Notes: generated from the letters alone by a model not told the origin. Positions 1 to 8,124 are shown, numbered from the stretch's first letter. The stretch is DNA of 64,000 bases from Chryseobacterium formosum (GCF_026460885.1 NZ_JAOVZW010000030.1:16710-80709); one strand, 5' to 3'. Numbers and translations are program-made.

Positions 1-1154
1 ATCATTGCCAAAGAAATTCCTGCACTGATTCCTATGAAAAACCAGTAATCACCATAATCGAACCAACCGAGCTTATGCCAAATCATAATTCTGAAAAACC
101 CAATGACGCCTAAGAAAGTTCCTAAAATTAAACCTGTCACCAATTCTTTTTTCATCACAGTCCACCAGTCTTTTACAGTGATTTCCTGTAAAGCCATTGC
201 ACGAATAATCAAAGTTGCAGCCTGCGAACCAGAATTTCCTCCACTTGAAATTATTAAAGGAATAAATAATGCTAAAACTACCGCCTTTTCGATTTCATTT
301 TCATAAAAACCCATGACGGATGCTGTAATCAGCTGTAAAAAGAAAAGAACAATCAGCCAAAGTCCGCGCTTTTTAATCATTTCAAACCAGTGGGTTTGAA
401 TATACGGATCATCAAGGGCTTCAACACCCCCGAATTTCTGAATATCTTCGGTGTTTTGTGATTCAATTTGATCTAAAATATCGTCGATCGTTACAATTCC
501 AACCAAAACCCCGGCTTCTGTAATAATAGGAAGTGCAGTTCGGTCGTATTTTTCGAAATACGTAACGGCGTCTTCTTTAGAGGTTGTTGTTTTAATAGCA
601 ACGAATTGATTATCTGTAAGTTCAGAAACCAAAGTATCTTCTTCTACTAACAATAAACTTCCCAAAGCCAAATCATCAATCAAATGATTTCTTTCATCAA
701 CAACGTAAAGATGGTTTATGGTTTCTACCTTTTTCCCGACTTTTTTAATCTGTTGAAGACATCTTTTTACGGTCCATTCTTTACGGATTTGAATGTAATA
801 AGGCGTCATCAAACGGGCGATAGAATCAGAATTATAACCTAAAAGTTTCAGGGCAATTCTTCGTTCCTGCGGATTTAAATGGTTGATAGAATATTTAATC
901 AATTCATCCGGAAAATCTTCAAACAGAGCCGTTCTGTCATCGGGAGTCATTGCATTCAGGATTTCTGAAACGTCATCACTTCCAATACTTCGAATGGTTT
1001 CTTCTTGAAAATCAGGATCTAAATGTGAAAAAACATCAGCTTTATATTCTTTCGGAACTTTCAGAAAAGCCAACAGTCTTTCATCAGCGTGAAGTTCGCT
1101 AAGTCTTTCGGCAATATCGGCGGGATTAAAGGTAAGTTCGTCTGTAGAATTCAA
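1..1154 (-). CDS. mgtE: Magnesium transporter MgtE (C-terminal part outside window)
   Basis: This is an inner-membrane Mg2+ channel/transporter. The frame reads, in order, an N-terminal helical MgtE_N superhelix (starting NSTDELTFNPADIAERLSEL), a pair of CBS domains containing ALPIITEAGVLVGIVTIDDI, the connecting helix, and the first membrane helices with the family signature SSGGNSGSQAATLIIRAMA. About 385 codons are present and the last transmembrane helices are missing because the gene runs off position 1. There is no ATG in frame at the 5' end. The ATG at 1159 is out of frame and stops after two codons, so I place the start at a TTG at 1154, 21 bases below a -7 box (TATTTTTG, 1182-1175). 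Family assignment is secure; the start is inferred. Confidence 0.93.
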   Translation of the reverse strand, partial: MNSTDELTFNPADIAERLSELHADERLLAFLKVPKEYKADVFSHLDPDFQEETIRSIGSDDVSEILNAMTPDDRTALFEDFPDELIKYSINHLNPQERRIALKLLGYNSDSIARLMTPYYIQIRKEWTVKRCLQQIKKVGKKVETINHLYVVDERNHLIDDLALGSLLLVEEDTLVSELTDNQFVAIKTTTSKEDAVTYFEKYDRTALPIITEAGVLVGIVTIDDILDQIESQNTEDIQKFGGVEALDDPYIQTHWFEMIKKRGLWLIVLFFLQLITASVMGFYENEIEKAVVLALFIPLIISSGGNSGSQAATLIIRAMALQEITVKDWWTVMKKELVTGLILGTFLGVIGFFRIMIWHKLGWFDYGDYWFFIGISAGISLAM

Positions 1155-1174
1155 AACATGAAATTTTTGATATG

Positions 1175-1182
1175 CAAAAATA
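1175..1182 (-). promoter_or_regulatory. -7 promoter element of mgtE
   Basis: TATTTTTG fits the Bacteroidetes TAnnTTTG element and lies 21 bases upstream of the proposed TTG start. No good -33 TTTG is visible. Confidence 0.45.
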
Positions 1183-1238
1183 GCCCAAATTTTTTAGAAT
1201 TGGAGACCGATGTACTAAATTTAAGGTTTATTTAAAGT

Positions 1239-1796
1239 TTAAAAACCAGCTTCTACAGAAGGTTTAATTTTCCTTAACTCTTTCAAAATATTTTTCATGG
1301 CGCCGTTTGTTCCAATTTTTATGGAGTTTGCAGCAGAACCTAAAAGTCGCATATTTTTACGGTAAGTATCATAATCTGATGAGGTAATAAGATTTCCTTC
1401 AGAATCAAAAAGTTTCATACTTATGACAACCTGATTAGAGAAAACATATTTTCCCAATCCTACTTTGAAATATTTTACTTTTGGAACAATAGCGAAATCT
1501 GCATCATTGTTTTTGCAGTATTCAATAATGGTTTTAGAATCAATGCTGTCGAAAGAAACCTGAATTTCAGATCTCAACATTTTATTTTTTCGAAAGGCAC
1601 TAATGTTATCCGAAACTGCGCTAAAGAAAGCATGATTAGTAGGTTCTTTTATTTCTTCAATATCGGGTTCTACTTCAGGGTTGAAGTACAGGATTTTCTT
1701 TATATTATCATGACCAATGCTTTTCTGTGCTTTTACAGAAGAAATACTGATGATAAATACAGAAGAAATAAACGTGTAAAATAAAAAATTTTTCAT
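1239..1796 (-). CDS. Secreted protein of unknown function, 185 aa
   Basis: I do not recognise a named family. Residues 1-23 form a Sec signal peptide ending in a VKA-Q cleavage site typical of flavobacterial exported proteins, with no lipobox. The mature part is alpha/beta: a segment ending NNDADFAIVPKVKYFKVG, a strand pair around VVISMKLFDSEGNLI, then a C-terminal helix rich in Lys. This ADF-h-h-P / h-D-x-x-G-x-h pattern recalls periplasmic stress-type proteins of the CsgG/GNA1162 fold, but that is only an impression. It lies 84 bp from mgtE on the same strand, so weak cotranscription is possible. Confidence 0.75.
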   Translation of the reverse strand: MKNFLFYTFISSVFIISISSVKAQKSIGHDNIKKILYFNPEVEPDIEEIKEPTNHAFFSAVSDNISAFRKNKMLRSEIQVSFDSIDSKTIIEYCKNNDADFAIVPKVKYFKVGLGKYVFSNQVVISMKLFDSEGNLITSSDYDTYRKNMRLLGSAANSIKIGTNGAMKNILKELRKIKPSVEAGF

Positions 1797-2006
1797 CTTT
1801 TTGTCGGCTGTAAAATTACTGTCTTTTAATGGGATGGCATAATTTTATTAAGATTTTTTTAACATATTTTTCTATCAAAATTAATATATGGAATCAATAA
1901 TGTTTCCAAAGTTGAAAATCTTAATGATATTTTAATTTAAATATTGAAAAATCAACGACTTGAAAATAAAATTATTTAAAAGATTTAATGTAATTCTAAA
2001 ATGTTT

Positions 2007-2037
2007 TTTGCTGAATTAAAAAATAGTCGTACTTTTG
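2007..2037 (+). promoter_or_regulatory. Promoter of rpsO
   Basis: TTTG at 2007-2010, a 19-bp spacer and TACTTTTG at 2030-2037 match the flavobacterial -33/-7 consensus. Transcription should begin near 2043, 30 bases before rpsO. Confidence 0.75.
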
Positions 2038-2072
2038 CACCCGTTACATAATAATCATTAAACAATATTGGA

Positions 2073-2342
2073 ATGTACTTAACAACAGAAAAAAAAGCAG
2101 AAATTTTCGCAAAGCACGGTAAATCTGCACAAGACACAGGAACAGCTGAAGGACAAGTAGCTCTTTTCACGTTCAGAATTAACCACTTATCTCAGCACTT
2201 GAAAGCTAATCGTCATGATTTCAATACTGAAAGATCTTTGGTGAAATTAGTAGGTAAGAGAAAAAGTTTATTGGATTATCTTAAGAAAAAAGATATTACA
2301 AGATACAGAGCGATTATCGCTGAACTAGGATTAAGAAAATAA
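2073..2342 (+). CDS. rpsO: 30S ribosomal protein S15
   Basis: S15 binds the central domain of 16S rRNA and helps form the B4 bridge with the 50S subunit. At 89 residues it has the standard length. The conserved core is present: KSAQDTGTAEGQVALFTFRI, then HLxxHLKANRHDFNTERSLVKLVGKRKSLLDYLKK as the central helices, and a C-terminal YRAIIAELGLRK. It has its own promoter and is followed by an intrinsic terminator, so it is monocistronic here. In many bacteria rpsO is cotranscribed with pnp; here pnp lies 1.5 kb downstream, separated by the PagL-like gene. Confidence 0.98.
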   Translation: MYLTTEKKAEIFAKHGKSAQDTGTAEGQVALFTFRINHLSQHLKANRHDFNTERSLVKLVGKRKSLLDYLKKKDITRYRAIIAELGLRK

Positions 2343-2365
2343 TCTATCCGGTTTCCAGAATAAAG

Positions 2366-2394
2366 AAGCAACTTCGAAAGAGGTTGCTTTTTTT
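2366..2394 (+). terminator. Intrinsic terminator of rpsO
   Basis: Stem AAGCAAC / GTTGCTT followed by a run of T, 24 bp after the stop codon. Confidence 0.85.
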
Positions 2395-2460
2395 GTCTGA
2401 AATACGGTCAAAATTTTAAAACTTAGCATAAGAATTTAACAAATCTTTAAAGAAATCATT

Positions 2461-2468
2461 TAAATTTG
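2461..2468 (+). promoter_or_regulatory. -7 element for the PagL-like gene
   Basis: TAAATTTG 25 bases upstream of the TTG start codon at 2493. Confidence 0.55.
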
Positions 2469-2492
2469 TCTCTTTTAAATTAATCCACTGAT

Positions 2493-3683
2493 TTGAAACA
2501 CTTTTATTTATTTTTATTTCTGCTGATTTCAGGTTTTTACAGTTCTCAGGAATTGGATAGTATTCCAAGATCAAATCTTCAGGCTTCAGTAGGTTTGCAG
2601 TTTGGAAAGTTTTTAGGAACTAATGATTATCTTAAAACACTTAAGCATAGAGAATTTATCGGCGCTTCTGCAGAACTTGCCGTACAAACCGATGGAAGTC
2701 AGGAGTGGCACAAAAGATTTGGAAGACCTTATTATGGAGGAGGAATTGTAGCCTATGATTTCTTGAAAAACAGTGATATGGGAAGGCCTTTCGCTGTTTA
2801 CGGAACTTTTGGTGGAGTAATCAAAGAAACACCAACTCACTCCTGGAGTTACAATACAAGCGGTGGTTTTGCTTTCAATTGGACGCCTTTTGATCAGGAA
2901 AAAGGGTATCTTAATCAAACTTTCGGATCTTCAGTGAGTGTTTATATTAATTTTGGAGCCAATTATAAATATTATCTTTCCAAACATTTAGATTTAGGAT
3001 TGGGTTTAAATTTTACTCATTTTTCAAATGGTGCCTTGAAACTTCCAAATAAGGGAATGAATATATTCAATTCACAGCTTTCTCTCACATATCATTTTGA
3101 TGAAAGACAATTTGCTCCGAAAGATACTTTGTCGGTATTTGACAAATATTCTACTTTGGATGTGAATGTTTTTGGAGGCGTAAGACATTCTATTTTTTAT
3201 GGAAAAGATGAAGGATTTACTTATGATGATGTTGATTTGATTGATAAATTTAAAGGAAGATATTATCAGAATTGGGGTTTGGAAACGGTTTATCACAGAC
3301 AAATTACCTATAAATCTTCACTTGGATTAGGATTGGGTGTAATGTATGACGAAGATTACAACCATAAATTTTATCAGGATGAAAACGGTAAAATTCAGAC
3401 AACAAAAAGATTTCAAAATGATCAACTTTTGCTGAATATTTTTCCATCTTACCGACTCTCAATTTCAAAATTTGCCATTCAGGTTCAGCCTGGTTTTTAT
3501 TTATTTAAAAAGACAATCGACAAGCGTTATGATAAAACTATTTTTTATCAGAGAGTTGGTTTCCAATACACAATCGGGAAAAATCTGTTGATCGGAATTG
3601 GTCTTCGTTCATTCATTTTCCATAAAGCTGATTATATAGAATGGAGGCTCGGTTACAGAATTTTTAATAAGAAAAATTTATAA
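2493..3683 (+). CDS. Acyloxyacyl hydrolase, PagL-like lipid A 3-O-deacylase
   Basis: PagL-type outer-membrane beta-barrel enzymes remove the 3-O acyl chain of lipid A. The 396-residue product starts with a signal peptide (about 1-18, ending YSSQ). The family's catalytic His-x-Ser motif is visible as THFSNGALKLPNKGMN near residue 185, inside a stretch of alternating beta strands with aromatic girdles. The protein is about twice the length of Pseudomonas PagL (around 170 aa). The extra C-terminal half continues the barrel-like strands (FQYTIGKNLLIGIGLRSF), as seen in longer Bacteroidetes members. No in-frame ATG precedes the signal peptide, so translation must start at a TTG at 2493. Family assignment is good; substrate is inferred. 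Confidence 0.8.
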   Translation: MKHFYLFLFLLISGFYSSQELDSIPRSNLQASVGLQFGKFLGTNDYLKTLKHREFIGASAELAVQTDGSQEWHKRFGRPYYGGGIVAYDFLKNSDMGRPFAVYGTFGGVIKETPTHSWSYNTSGGFAFNWTPFDQEKGYLNQTFGSSVSVYINFGANYKYYLSKHLDLGLGLNFTHFSNGALKLPNKGMNIFNSQLSLTYHFDERQFAPKDTLSVFDKYSTLDVNVFGGVRHSIFYGKDEGFTYDDVDLIDKFKGRYYQNWGLETVYHRQITYKSSLGLGLGVMYDEDYNHKFYQDENGKIQTTKRFQNDQLLLNIFPSYRLSISKFAIQVQPGFYLFKKTIDKRYDKTIFYQRVGFQYTIGKNLLIGIGLRSFIFHKADYIEWRLGYRIFNKKNL

Positions 3684-3751
3684 TTTAATTTAAATATAAC
3701 GGAGATGTTTTGCTTAAATAAGTTTAACCGTTCTATGTAAAACAAAAACAC

Positions 3752-3759
3752 TAAATTTG
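3752..3759 (+). promoter_or_regulatory. -7 element of the pnp promoter
   Basis: TAAATTTG followed by C, 67 bases before the pnp ATG. Confidence 0.6.
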
Positions 3760-3825
3760 CACGATAATTTAGACGAAATATAATTAATTAAAGCACTCAA
3801 TACGGAGTGCGACACAAAACAATTT

Positions 3826-6123
3826 ATGAGTGTACCTCAAGCAATTACAGAGATGATTACTCTTGCAGACGGCAGAGAAATCACATTAGAAACAGGGAAA
3901 CTGGCAAAACAAGCCGACGGATCTGTAGTAGTAAAAATGGGCGGAACAATGCTTTTAGCAACTGTTGTAGCCAGTAAAGAAGCTAGAGATGGTGTAGATT
4001 TCTTACCATTGACAGTAGATTACAGAGAAAAATTCTATGCAGGTGGTAAAATCCCTGGAAACTTCTTTAGAAGAGAAGCTAGACCATCTGATCAGGAAAT
4101 CCTGACAATGCGTTTGGTAGATAGAGTTTTGAGACCTTTATTCCCGGAAGATTTCCATGCGGAGGTTCAGGTAATGATTTCATTGATTTCTTACGATGGA
4201 CAGTCTATTCCAGATGATTTAGCAGGTCTTGCAGCATCTGCAGCGATTGCAATTACTGATATTCCTTTCAACGGACCGATGTCTGAAGTAAGAGTAGTAA
4301 GAATCAACGGTGAACTTTCTATCAACCCGAAATTAGAAGATCTTAAAATTGCTGACCTGGACATTATGGTTGGAGCAACGAAAGATTCTATCGTAATGGT
4401 AGAAGGTGAAATGAAAGAAATCTCTGAAGCAGAAATGCTTGAAGCGATTCAATTTGCTCACGTTGAAATCAAAAAACAAGTTGAAGCTCAGGAAAGATTA
4501 GCTGAAAAAGTAGGTAAATCATTCCCAAAAAGAGAATACAGCCACGAAAATCACGACGAAGCAATTCGTGAGAAAGTGTGGAAAGAAACTTACGATAAAG
4601 TATATGAAGTAGCGAAAACTCCTTCAGGAAAAGAAGAAAGAGGTGAGAAATTCAAAGCTGTTTTGGCTGAATTTTTAGCTCAATATGTAGAGCATCCTGA
4701 AGAATTGGAGAGAGTAACTCCTTTTGCAAAAGTATATTACCACGATGTGGAAAAAGAAGCGATGCGTCAGATGATTATCAATGATAAAATCCGTCTTGAT
4801 GGTCGTGATCCTGAAACAATTCGTCCAATCTGGAGCGAAATTGATTATTTACCTGGAGCTCACGGTTCAGCAATCTTTACAAGAGGTGAAACTCAATCTT
4901 TGACAGCTGTAACTTTAGGTTCAGTGAAAGATGCAAATATGGTGGACAGTGTGATGGCTAATTATGACGAAAGATTCTTCCTTCATTATAACTTCCCTCC
5001 ATTCTCAACCGGTGAAGCTCGTCCTTTAAGAGGAACTTCAAGAAGAGAAGTTGGTCACGGAAACTTAGCTCAAAGAGCTTTGGCAAACATGATCCCGGAA
5101 GAAAATCCTTATACAATCCGTATCGTTTCTGATATTTTAGAATCAAACGGTTCGTCTTCTATGGCGACAGTTTGTGCAGGTACATTGGCTTTGATGGATG
5201 CAGGTATCCAAATTACAAAACCAGTTTCTGGTATTGCAATGGGATTGGTAACTGACGTTAAAACAGGAAAATTCACTGTACTTTCTGATATCTTAGGAGA
5301 CGAAGATCACTTAGGTGATATGGACTTTAAAGTAACAGGAACTGCAGACGGAATCACTGCTTGTCAGATGGATATTAAGATCCAAGGATTATCTATGGAT
5401 ATTATGGAGAAAGCGCTTCTACAAGCTAGAAACGGAAGATTACATATTCTTGATAAATTGAATGAAACTATTTCTGCTCCAAGAGAAGATGTGAAACCTC
5501 ATGCTCCGAAAATGGTGATGATGGAAATCTCTAAAGATTTTATCGGTGCTGTAATCGGACCTGGTGGAAAAATCATTCAGCAAATGCAGAAAGATACTGA
5601 TACTGTTATCGCAATTGAAGAAGTTGGTGAAATCGGTAGAATTGAAATTTCTGGTGTTAGCAGAGAGAAAATCAACGAGGCGATTGCAAGAATCAACGAA
5701 ATTACTTTTGTACCTGTTATTGGTGAAGTTTACCAAGGTAGAGTAGTGAAAGTAATGGATTTCGGAGCTTTTGTAGCGATTGCAAAAGGTACTGAAGGAC
5801 TTCTTCATATCTCTGAAATCGAATGGGCTCGTCTTGATAAAGTTCCTTACAAAGAAGGTGACGAAGTTGAGGTGAAATTTATGGGTTATGATGACCGTAA
5901 GAAAATGAAACTTTCAAGAAAAGTTTTATTGCCAAGACCACCAAGACCTGAGCAAAAACCAAGAGAAGAAGGACAGGGAAGACCAGAAGGACAAAACAGA
6001 TCGGATAGACCAACAAGACCGGAAGGTCAAGGAAGACCAGACAGACCGGCAAGACCTGAAGGAAATGTAAATCCTGAAGGGCAAGATCAGCCTGGAGAAC
6101 ATAAGCCTTTGAACGAAGCTTAA
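3826..6123 (+). CDS. pnp: Polyribonucleotide nucleotidyltransferase (PNPase)
   Basis: PNPase degrades RNA 3' to 5' by phosphorolysis. Domains in order are the first RNase PH core (about 17-150, with FFRREARPSDQEI), a helical linker, the second RNase PH core (about 330-490, with the catalytic-region GDEDHLGDMDFKVTG near 485), the KH domain (about 560-620, IGPGGK near 572) and the S1 domain (about 630-700, GRVVKVMDFGAFV). Length is 765 aa against about 710 in E. coli. The excess is a tail from about residue 705 that is rich in Arg, Pro, Glu, Gly and Gln and repeats RPEGQ-type units. It is disordered, perhaps RNA-binding. The gene has its own promoter and a strong terminator. Confidence 0.98.
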   Translation: MSVPQAITEMITLADGREITLETGKLAKQADGSVVVKMGGTMLLATVVASKEARDGVDFLPLTVDYREKFYAGGKIPGNFFRREARPSDQEILTMRLVDRVLRPLFPEDFHAEVQVMISLISYDGQSIPDDLAGLAASAAIAITDIPFNGPMSEVRVVRINGELSINPKLEDLKIADLDIMVGATKDSIVMVEGEMKEISEAEMLEAIQFAHVEIKKQVEAQERLAEKVGKSFPKREYSHENHDEAIREKVWKETYDKVYEVAKTPSGKEERGEKFKAVLAEFLAQYVEHPEELERVTPFAKVYYHDVEKEAMRQMIINDKIRLDGRDPETIRPIWSEIDYLPGAHGSAIFTRGETQSLTAVTLGSVKDANMVDSVMANYDERFFLHYNFPPFSTGEARPLRGTSRREVGHGNLAQRALANMIPEENPYTIRIVSDILESNGSSSMATVCAGTLALMDAGIQITKPVSGIAMGLVTDVKTGKFTVLSDILGDEDHLGDMDFKVTGTADGITACQMDIKIQGLSMDIMEKALLQARNGRLHILDKLNETISAPREDVKPHAPKMVMMEISKDFIGAVIGPGGKIIQQMQKDTDTVIAIEEVGEIGRIEISGVSREKINEAIARINEITFVPVIGEVYQGRVVKVMDFGAFVAIAKGTEGLLHISEIEWARLDKVPYKEGDEVEVKFMGYDDRKKMKLSRKVLLPRPPRPEQKPREEGQGRPEGQNRSDRPTRPEGQGRPDRPARPEGNVNPEGQDQPGEHKPLNEA

Positions 6124-6146
6124 GATTTTTAAAATCATATAGATAT

Positions 6147-6172
6147 AAAACCACCGAATTTCCGGTGGTTTT
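6147..6172 (+). terminator. Intrinsic terminator of pnp
   Basis: Perfect stem AAAACCACCG / CGGTGGTTTT, 24 bp after the stop codon. Confidence 0.88.
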
Positions 6173-6180
6173 GTTTTATG

Positions 6181-6213
6181 TCATTGCGAGAAACGAAGTG
6201 ACGAAGCAATCTC
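6181..6213 (+). repeat. Interspersed repeat, family 1 (TCATTGCGAG type)
   Basis: A 33-bp element running from TCATTGCGAG to GAAGCAATCTC. Related copies lie at 10033-10058 (inverted, 8 bp shorter) and 20277-20309. No coding potential. Such short palindromic dispersed repeats are common in Bacteroidetes. Confidence 0.75.
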
Positions 6214-6342
6214 AATTTGATAAAATAGTTTTATATATGATTTATTGTTCTACACAGATATTTCTCCTCCTGGGCATTAAGGAATTTTGGATAATTTTTT
6301 TTAGACAAAAATGGTATTTTATATCATATCAATAGTATTTCA

Positions 6343-6560
6343 CAAAGCAAGAATATAGTTTGCAGACATAAAAATATAACTCGCAGACAGAAGAATATAA
6401 CTTACAGACGGAAGAATAGAACTTGATGATGCAAAAATATAAATCAATATCGCTAAAATATAAAGTCAGATTATGCCAATATAAAATGATATCGCAAAAA
6501 AATAAAGTTACATCGTAAGAATGTAACTTTAGGTTGAAAGAATATTGAAATGTATCTCCG
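6343..6560 (-). repeat. Degenerate 21-bp tandem repeat array A
   Basis: About ten units of 20-24 bp with consensus near GCAAAAAAATAAAGTTACATC fill the region downstream of the gene ending at 6754. The best unit (6494-6513) is identical over 20 bases to one at 14144-14163 in array B. The last units form a hairpin, AAAGTTACAT / ATGTAACTTT with a 7-base loop. Because 21 is a multiple of three, the minus strand stays open and would read as a seven-residue periodic peptide (LYFSDID, LYFCIIK, FYSSVCK...). I regard that as a by-product, not a gene. Confidence 0.75.
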
Positions 6561-6595
6561 TTTTTAAGTATAGCGCTGAATCCAGCAGCCGTTTT

Positions 6596-6656
6596 GTCAT
6601 TCCGGAGGAATCTCAATACAATAAAAACAGGGTAGTTTAGATTCCTACGGAAAGAC
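6596..6656. repeat. Interspersed repeat, family 2, paired inverted copies
   Basis: GTCATTCCGgAGGAATCT (6596-6612) and its inverted partner AGATTCCTaCGGAAaGAC (6639-6656) face each other across 26 bp, like the ends of a miniature element. Another half-copy lies at 18400-18417. The copy sits between gene 6754-7485 and array A, in a stretch that has no counterpart at the second cassette. Confidence 0.7.
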
Positions 6657-6753
6657 AAACAAGCTGTTATATGTTGACTTCTTAACAATTACGGATATTC
6701 TTATCCTTATTGTTCATGATTTTATTCTTGTATCGCTTTAGGAAAAGTAAATA

Positions 6754-7485
6754 TTATTTTTGCTTCGTAAATATAATGGGTGAAACCGTTGTATATTCAG
6801 GTGAAGTGGCTCCGTAAAGACTTTTTACATATTTTTTTACGTTTTGGGCGATGGAGTAGAGCCCTGTTTCTTCTGTATATAAAATCTGGTTTCTCTCAAT
6901 CAGCTTTACGTTGAGTTCGGCTTCGGTTTGGTCTACGGCTTGAGTAGCGCTGATTAAAGAAGTGTGGTAGGTATTGAGATTGGTTAATTGTAGTTCGGCT
7001 TCATCTGGACTGTAATTGGGAATGGTTGCCAACAGCTGCAGAAGAATTCCGAAATTTTCTGTTTGTTGGGTGAATGACTGTCGGGAAGTAGAAATGGGGT
7101 TGTTGGTGGATTGTTCTTCGTTGTCTGTCTTTGAGGAAATTGTTTTTTTCTTACTACTGCCCTGGATAGAACGGTTTAAGGATTTTGCCTGATCTAATGT
7201 TCCCGCCAGTAATCCCAAAATTTCTAAACGGTTGATGATACGGGTACAGGTTGTTTTTAGGTTTTCGAAAGCGGTCTGACGCAAAGCGATGGCGTTTTTG
7301 TTGGCGTTTCGTTTGTCTTCGACCTCGGCTAATTTTGCATTAGCTGTGGCATACAATGCCTGAAGATTGGCAACTGTAAGATTTGGAACCGGCGGATTGT
7401 AAAGAGTGTAAACGGAAACTTGCTGGGTAAGTTTTTGTAGGTTTGCCACATTTTTGGCGTGTCCTACTTCAGATGTAGATGACAT
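6754..7485 (-). CDS. Cassette protein A: uncharacterised two-repeat all-alpha protein, 243 aa
   Basis: I know this only as a conserved flavobacterial family of unknown function that begins SSTSEVGHAKN and ends KYVKSLYGATSPEY. It has no signal peptide or membrane segment and is predicted all-helical. The N half (YNPPVPNLTVANLQALY..., residues 29-90) and the C half (YSPDEAELQLTNLNTYHTSL..., residues 152-210) look like copies of one helical unit joined by a Ser/Thr/Lys-rich linker (about 112-140). A paralogue with the same layout lies at 14238-14960. It has its own promoter, an upstream terminator shields it, and a repeat array follows it. Function unknown. Confidence 0.85.
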   Translation of the reverse strand: MSSTSEVGHAKNVANLQKLTQQVSVYTLYNPPVPNLTVANLQALYATANAKLAEVEDKRNANKNAIALRQTAFENLKTTCTRIINRLEILGLLAGTLDQAKSLNRSIQGSSKKKTISSKTDNEEQSTNNPISTSRQSFTQQTENFGILLQLLATIPNYSPDEAELQLTNLNTYHTSLISATQAVDQTEAELNVKLIERNQILYTEETGLYSIAQNVKKYVKSLYGATSPEYTTVSPIIFTKQK

Positions 7486-7511
7486 AAGTATTTGTGTTTT
7501 AAATTATTTTT

Positions 7512-7519
7512 CAAATATA
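7512..7519 (-). promoter_or_regulatory. -7 element for cassette protein A
   Basis: TATATTTG lies 27 bases before the start codon. The same element with similar flanks (CAAAATAA upstream) is found 26 bases before the paralogue, so the promoter was duplicated with the gene. Confidence 0.65.
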
Positions 7520-7595
7520 AAATTTATTTTGATTTGAAATGGTTTTTGCTTGAAATATTTTGATTGTGAGGATATTATGTTAAGTTTGGAGAAAC

Positions 7596-7625
7596 AAAAA
7601 CCCTAACGGGAGGTTAGGGTTTTTG
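7596..7625 (-). terminator. Intrinsic terminator closing the 9.8-7.7 kb operon
   Basis: Stem AAAACCCTAAC / GTTAGGGTTTT with T-runs on both sides, between the gene ending at 7675 and cassette gene A. Confidence 0.85.
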
Positions 7626-7674
7626 TTTTTTTAATGTAAGTACGGATTATAGATCTGGATTATCAGTTTTGAAT

Positions 7675-8124
7675 TTAAGATATTGCGCAAAGTCGGAGAC
7701 TTTGCGCAGCGGGTGATGATTTATGGAAATAATTAAGTTTAGGTAAAAAATCCTTCCAAACAGCTTCTGCTTCGGGTTGTGGATTGTTTTCCCAAAAACG
7801 GCTGTCGTCATTATAATTATCCCAAAAATGGGAAGGAGTTCTTAATGCAGAGGAATAACTATGTATTTTAAAGCCTCCCCAAAGATATTCTTCATCGGGT
7901 TCATTGGTTGTGGAAGACCAATCTAAAATCAGACTACCCAAGTCTAAATATTTCCAATCTTCTTTTGGAACATTTATATTAACTGTTTCGAGAACTTCTT
8001 TAAAGTTTTCTTCCGAATCCCTAACTTTTAATAATTCCCTATTTCTCTTTGTTGTTTCATTATTGACCGAAATATTTGAGTTCTCCAATAATGAAAAAAT
8101 AAAAGATTTTACTTTATCCAACAT
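7675..8124 (-). CDS. Hypothetical protein, 149 aa, 3' end altered by a palindromic repeat
   Basis: I do not recognise the family. The protein is acidic and rich in Trp and Asp (EDWKYLDLGSLILDWSSTTN, then HFWDNYNDDSRFWENN). It has no signal peptide, a composition often seen in small immunity-type proteins, but no diagnostic motif is visible. I start it at the ATG at 8124, since the frame upstream offers only a TTG. The last dozen codons (SLRLCAIS at the end) lie in the perfect palindrome at 7683-7708, so the native C-terminus was probably replaced. It is the third gene of a run with the RNA ligase and the gene at 8191-8688 (66 bp gap). Confidence 0.6.
   Translation of the reverse strand: MLDKVKSFIFSLLENSNISVNNETTKRNRELLKVRDSEENFKEVLETVNINVPKEDWKYLDLGSLILDWSSTTNEPDEEYLWGGFKIHSYSSALRTPSHFWDNYNDDSRFWENNPQPEAEAVWKDFLPKLNYFHKSSPAAQSLRLCAIS
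7683..7708. repeat. Short perfect palindrome, GCGCAAAGTC type
   Basis: Arms TGCGCAAAGTC and GACTTTGCGCA around a 3-4-base centre, read through by the end of the gene above. A related GCGCAAGCG / CGCTTGTG palindrome lies at 15121-15142, in the same position relative to the second cassette. Confidence 0.75.

Noticed and set aside
6329..6688. Open minus-strand frame of 119 codons with seven-residue repeats
   Set aside because: It runs through the 21-bp array, a family 2 repeat pair and intergenic sequence. Its openness follows from the period being a multiple of three, and there is no promoter or family sense.
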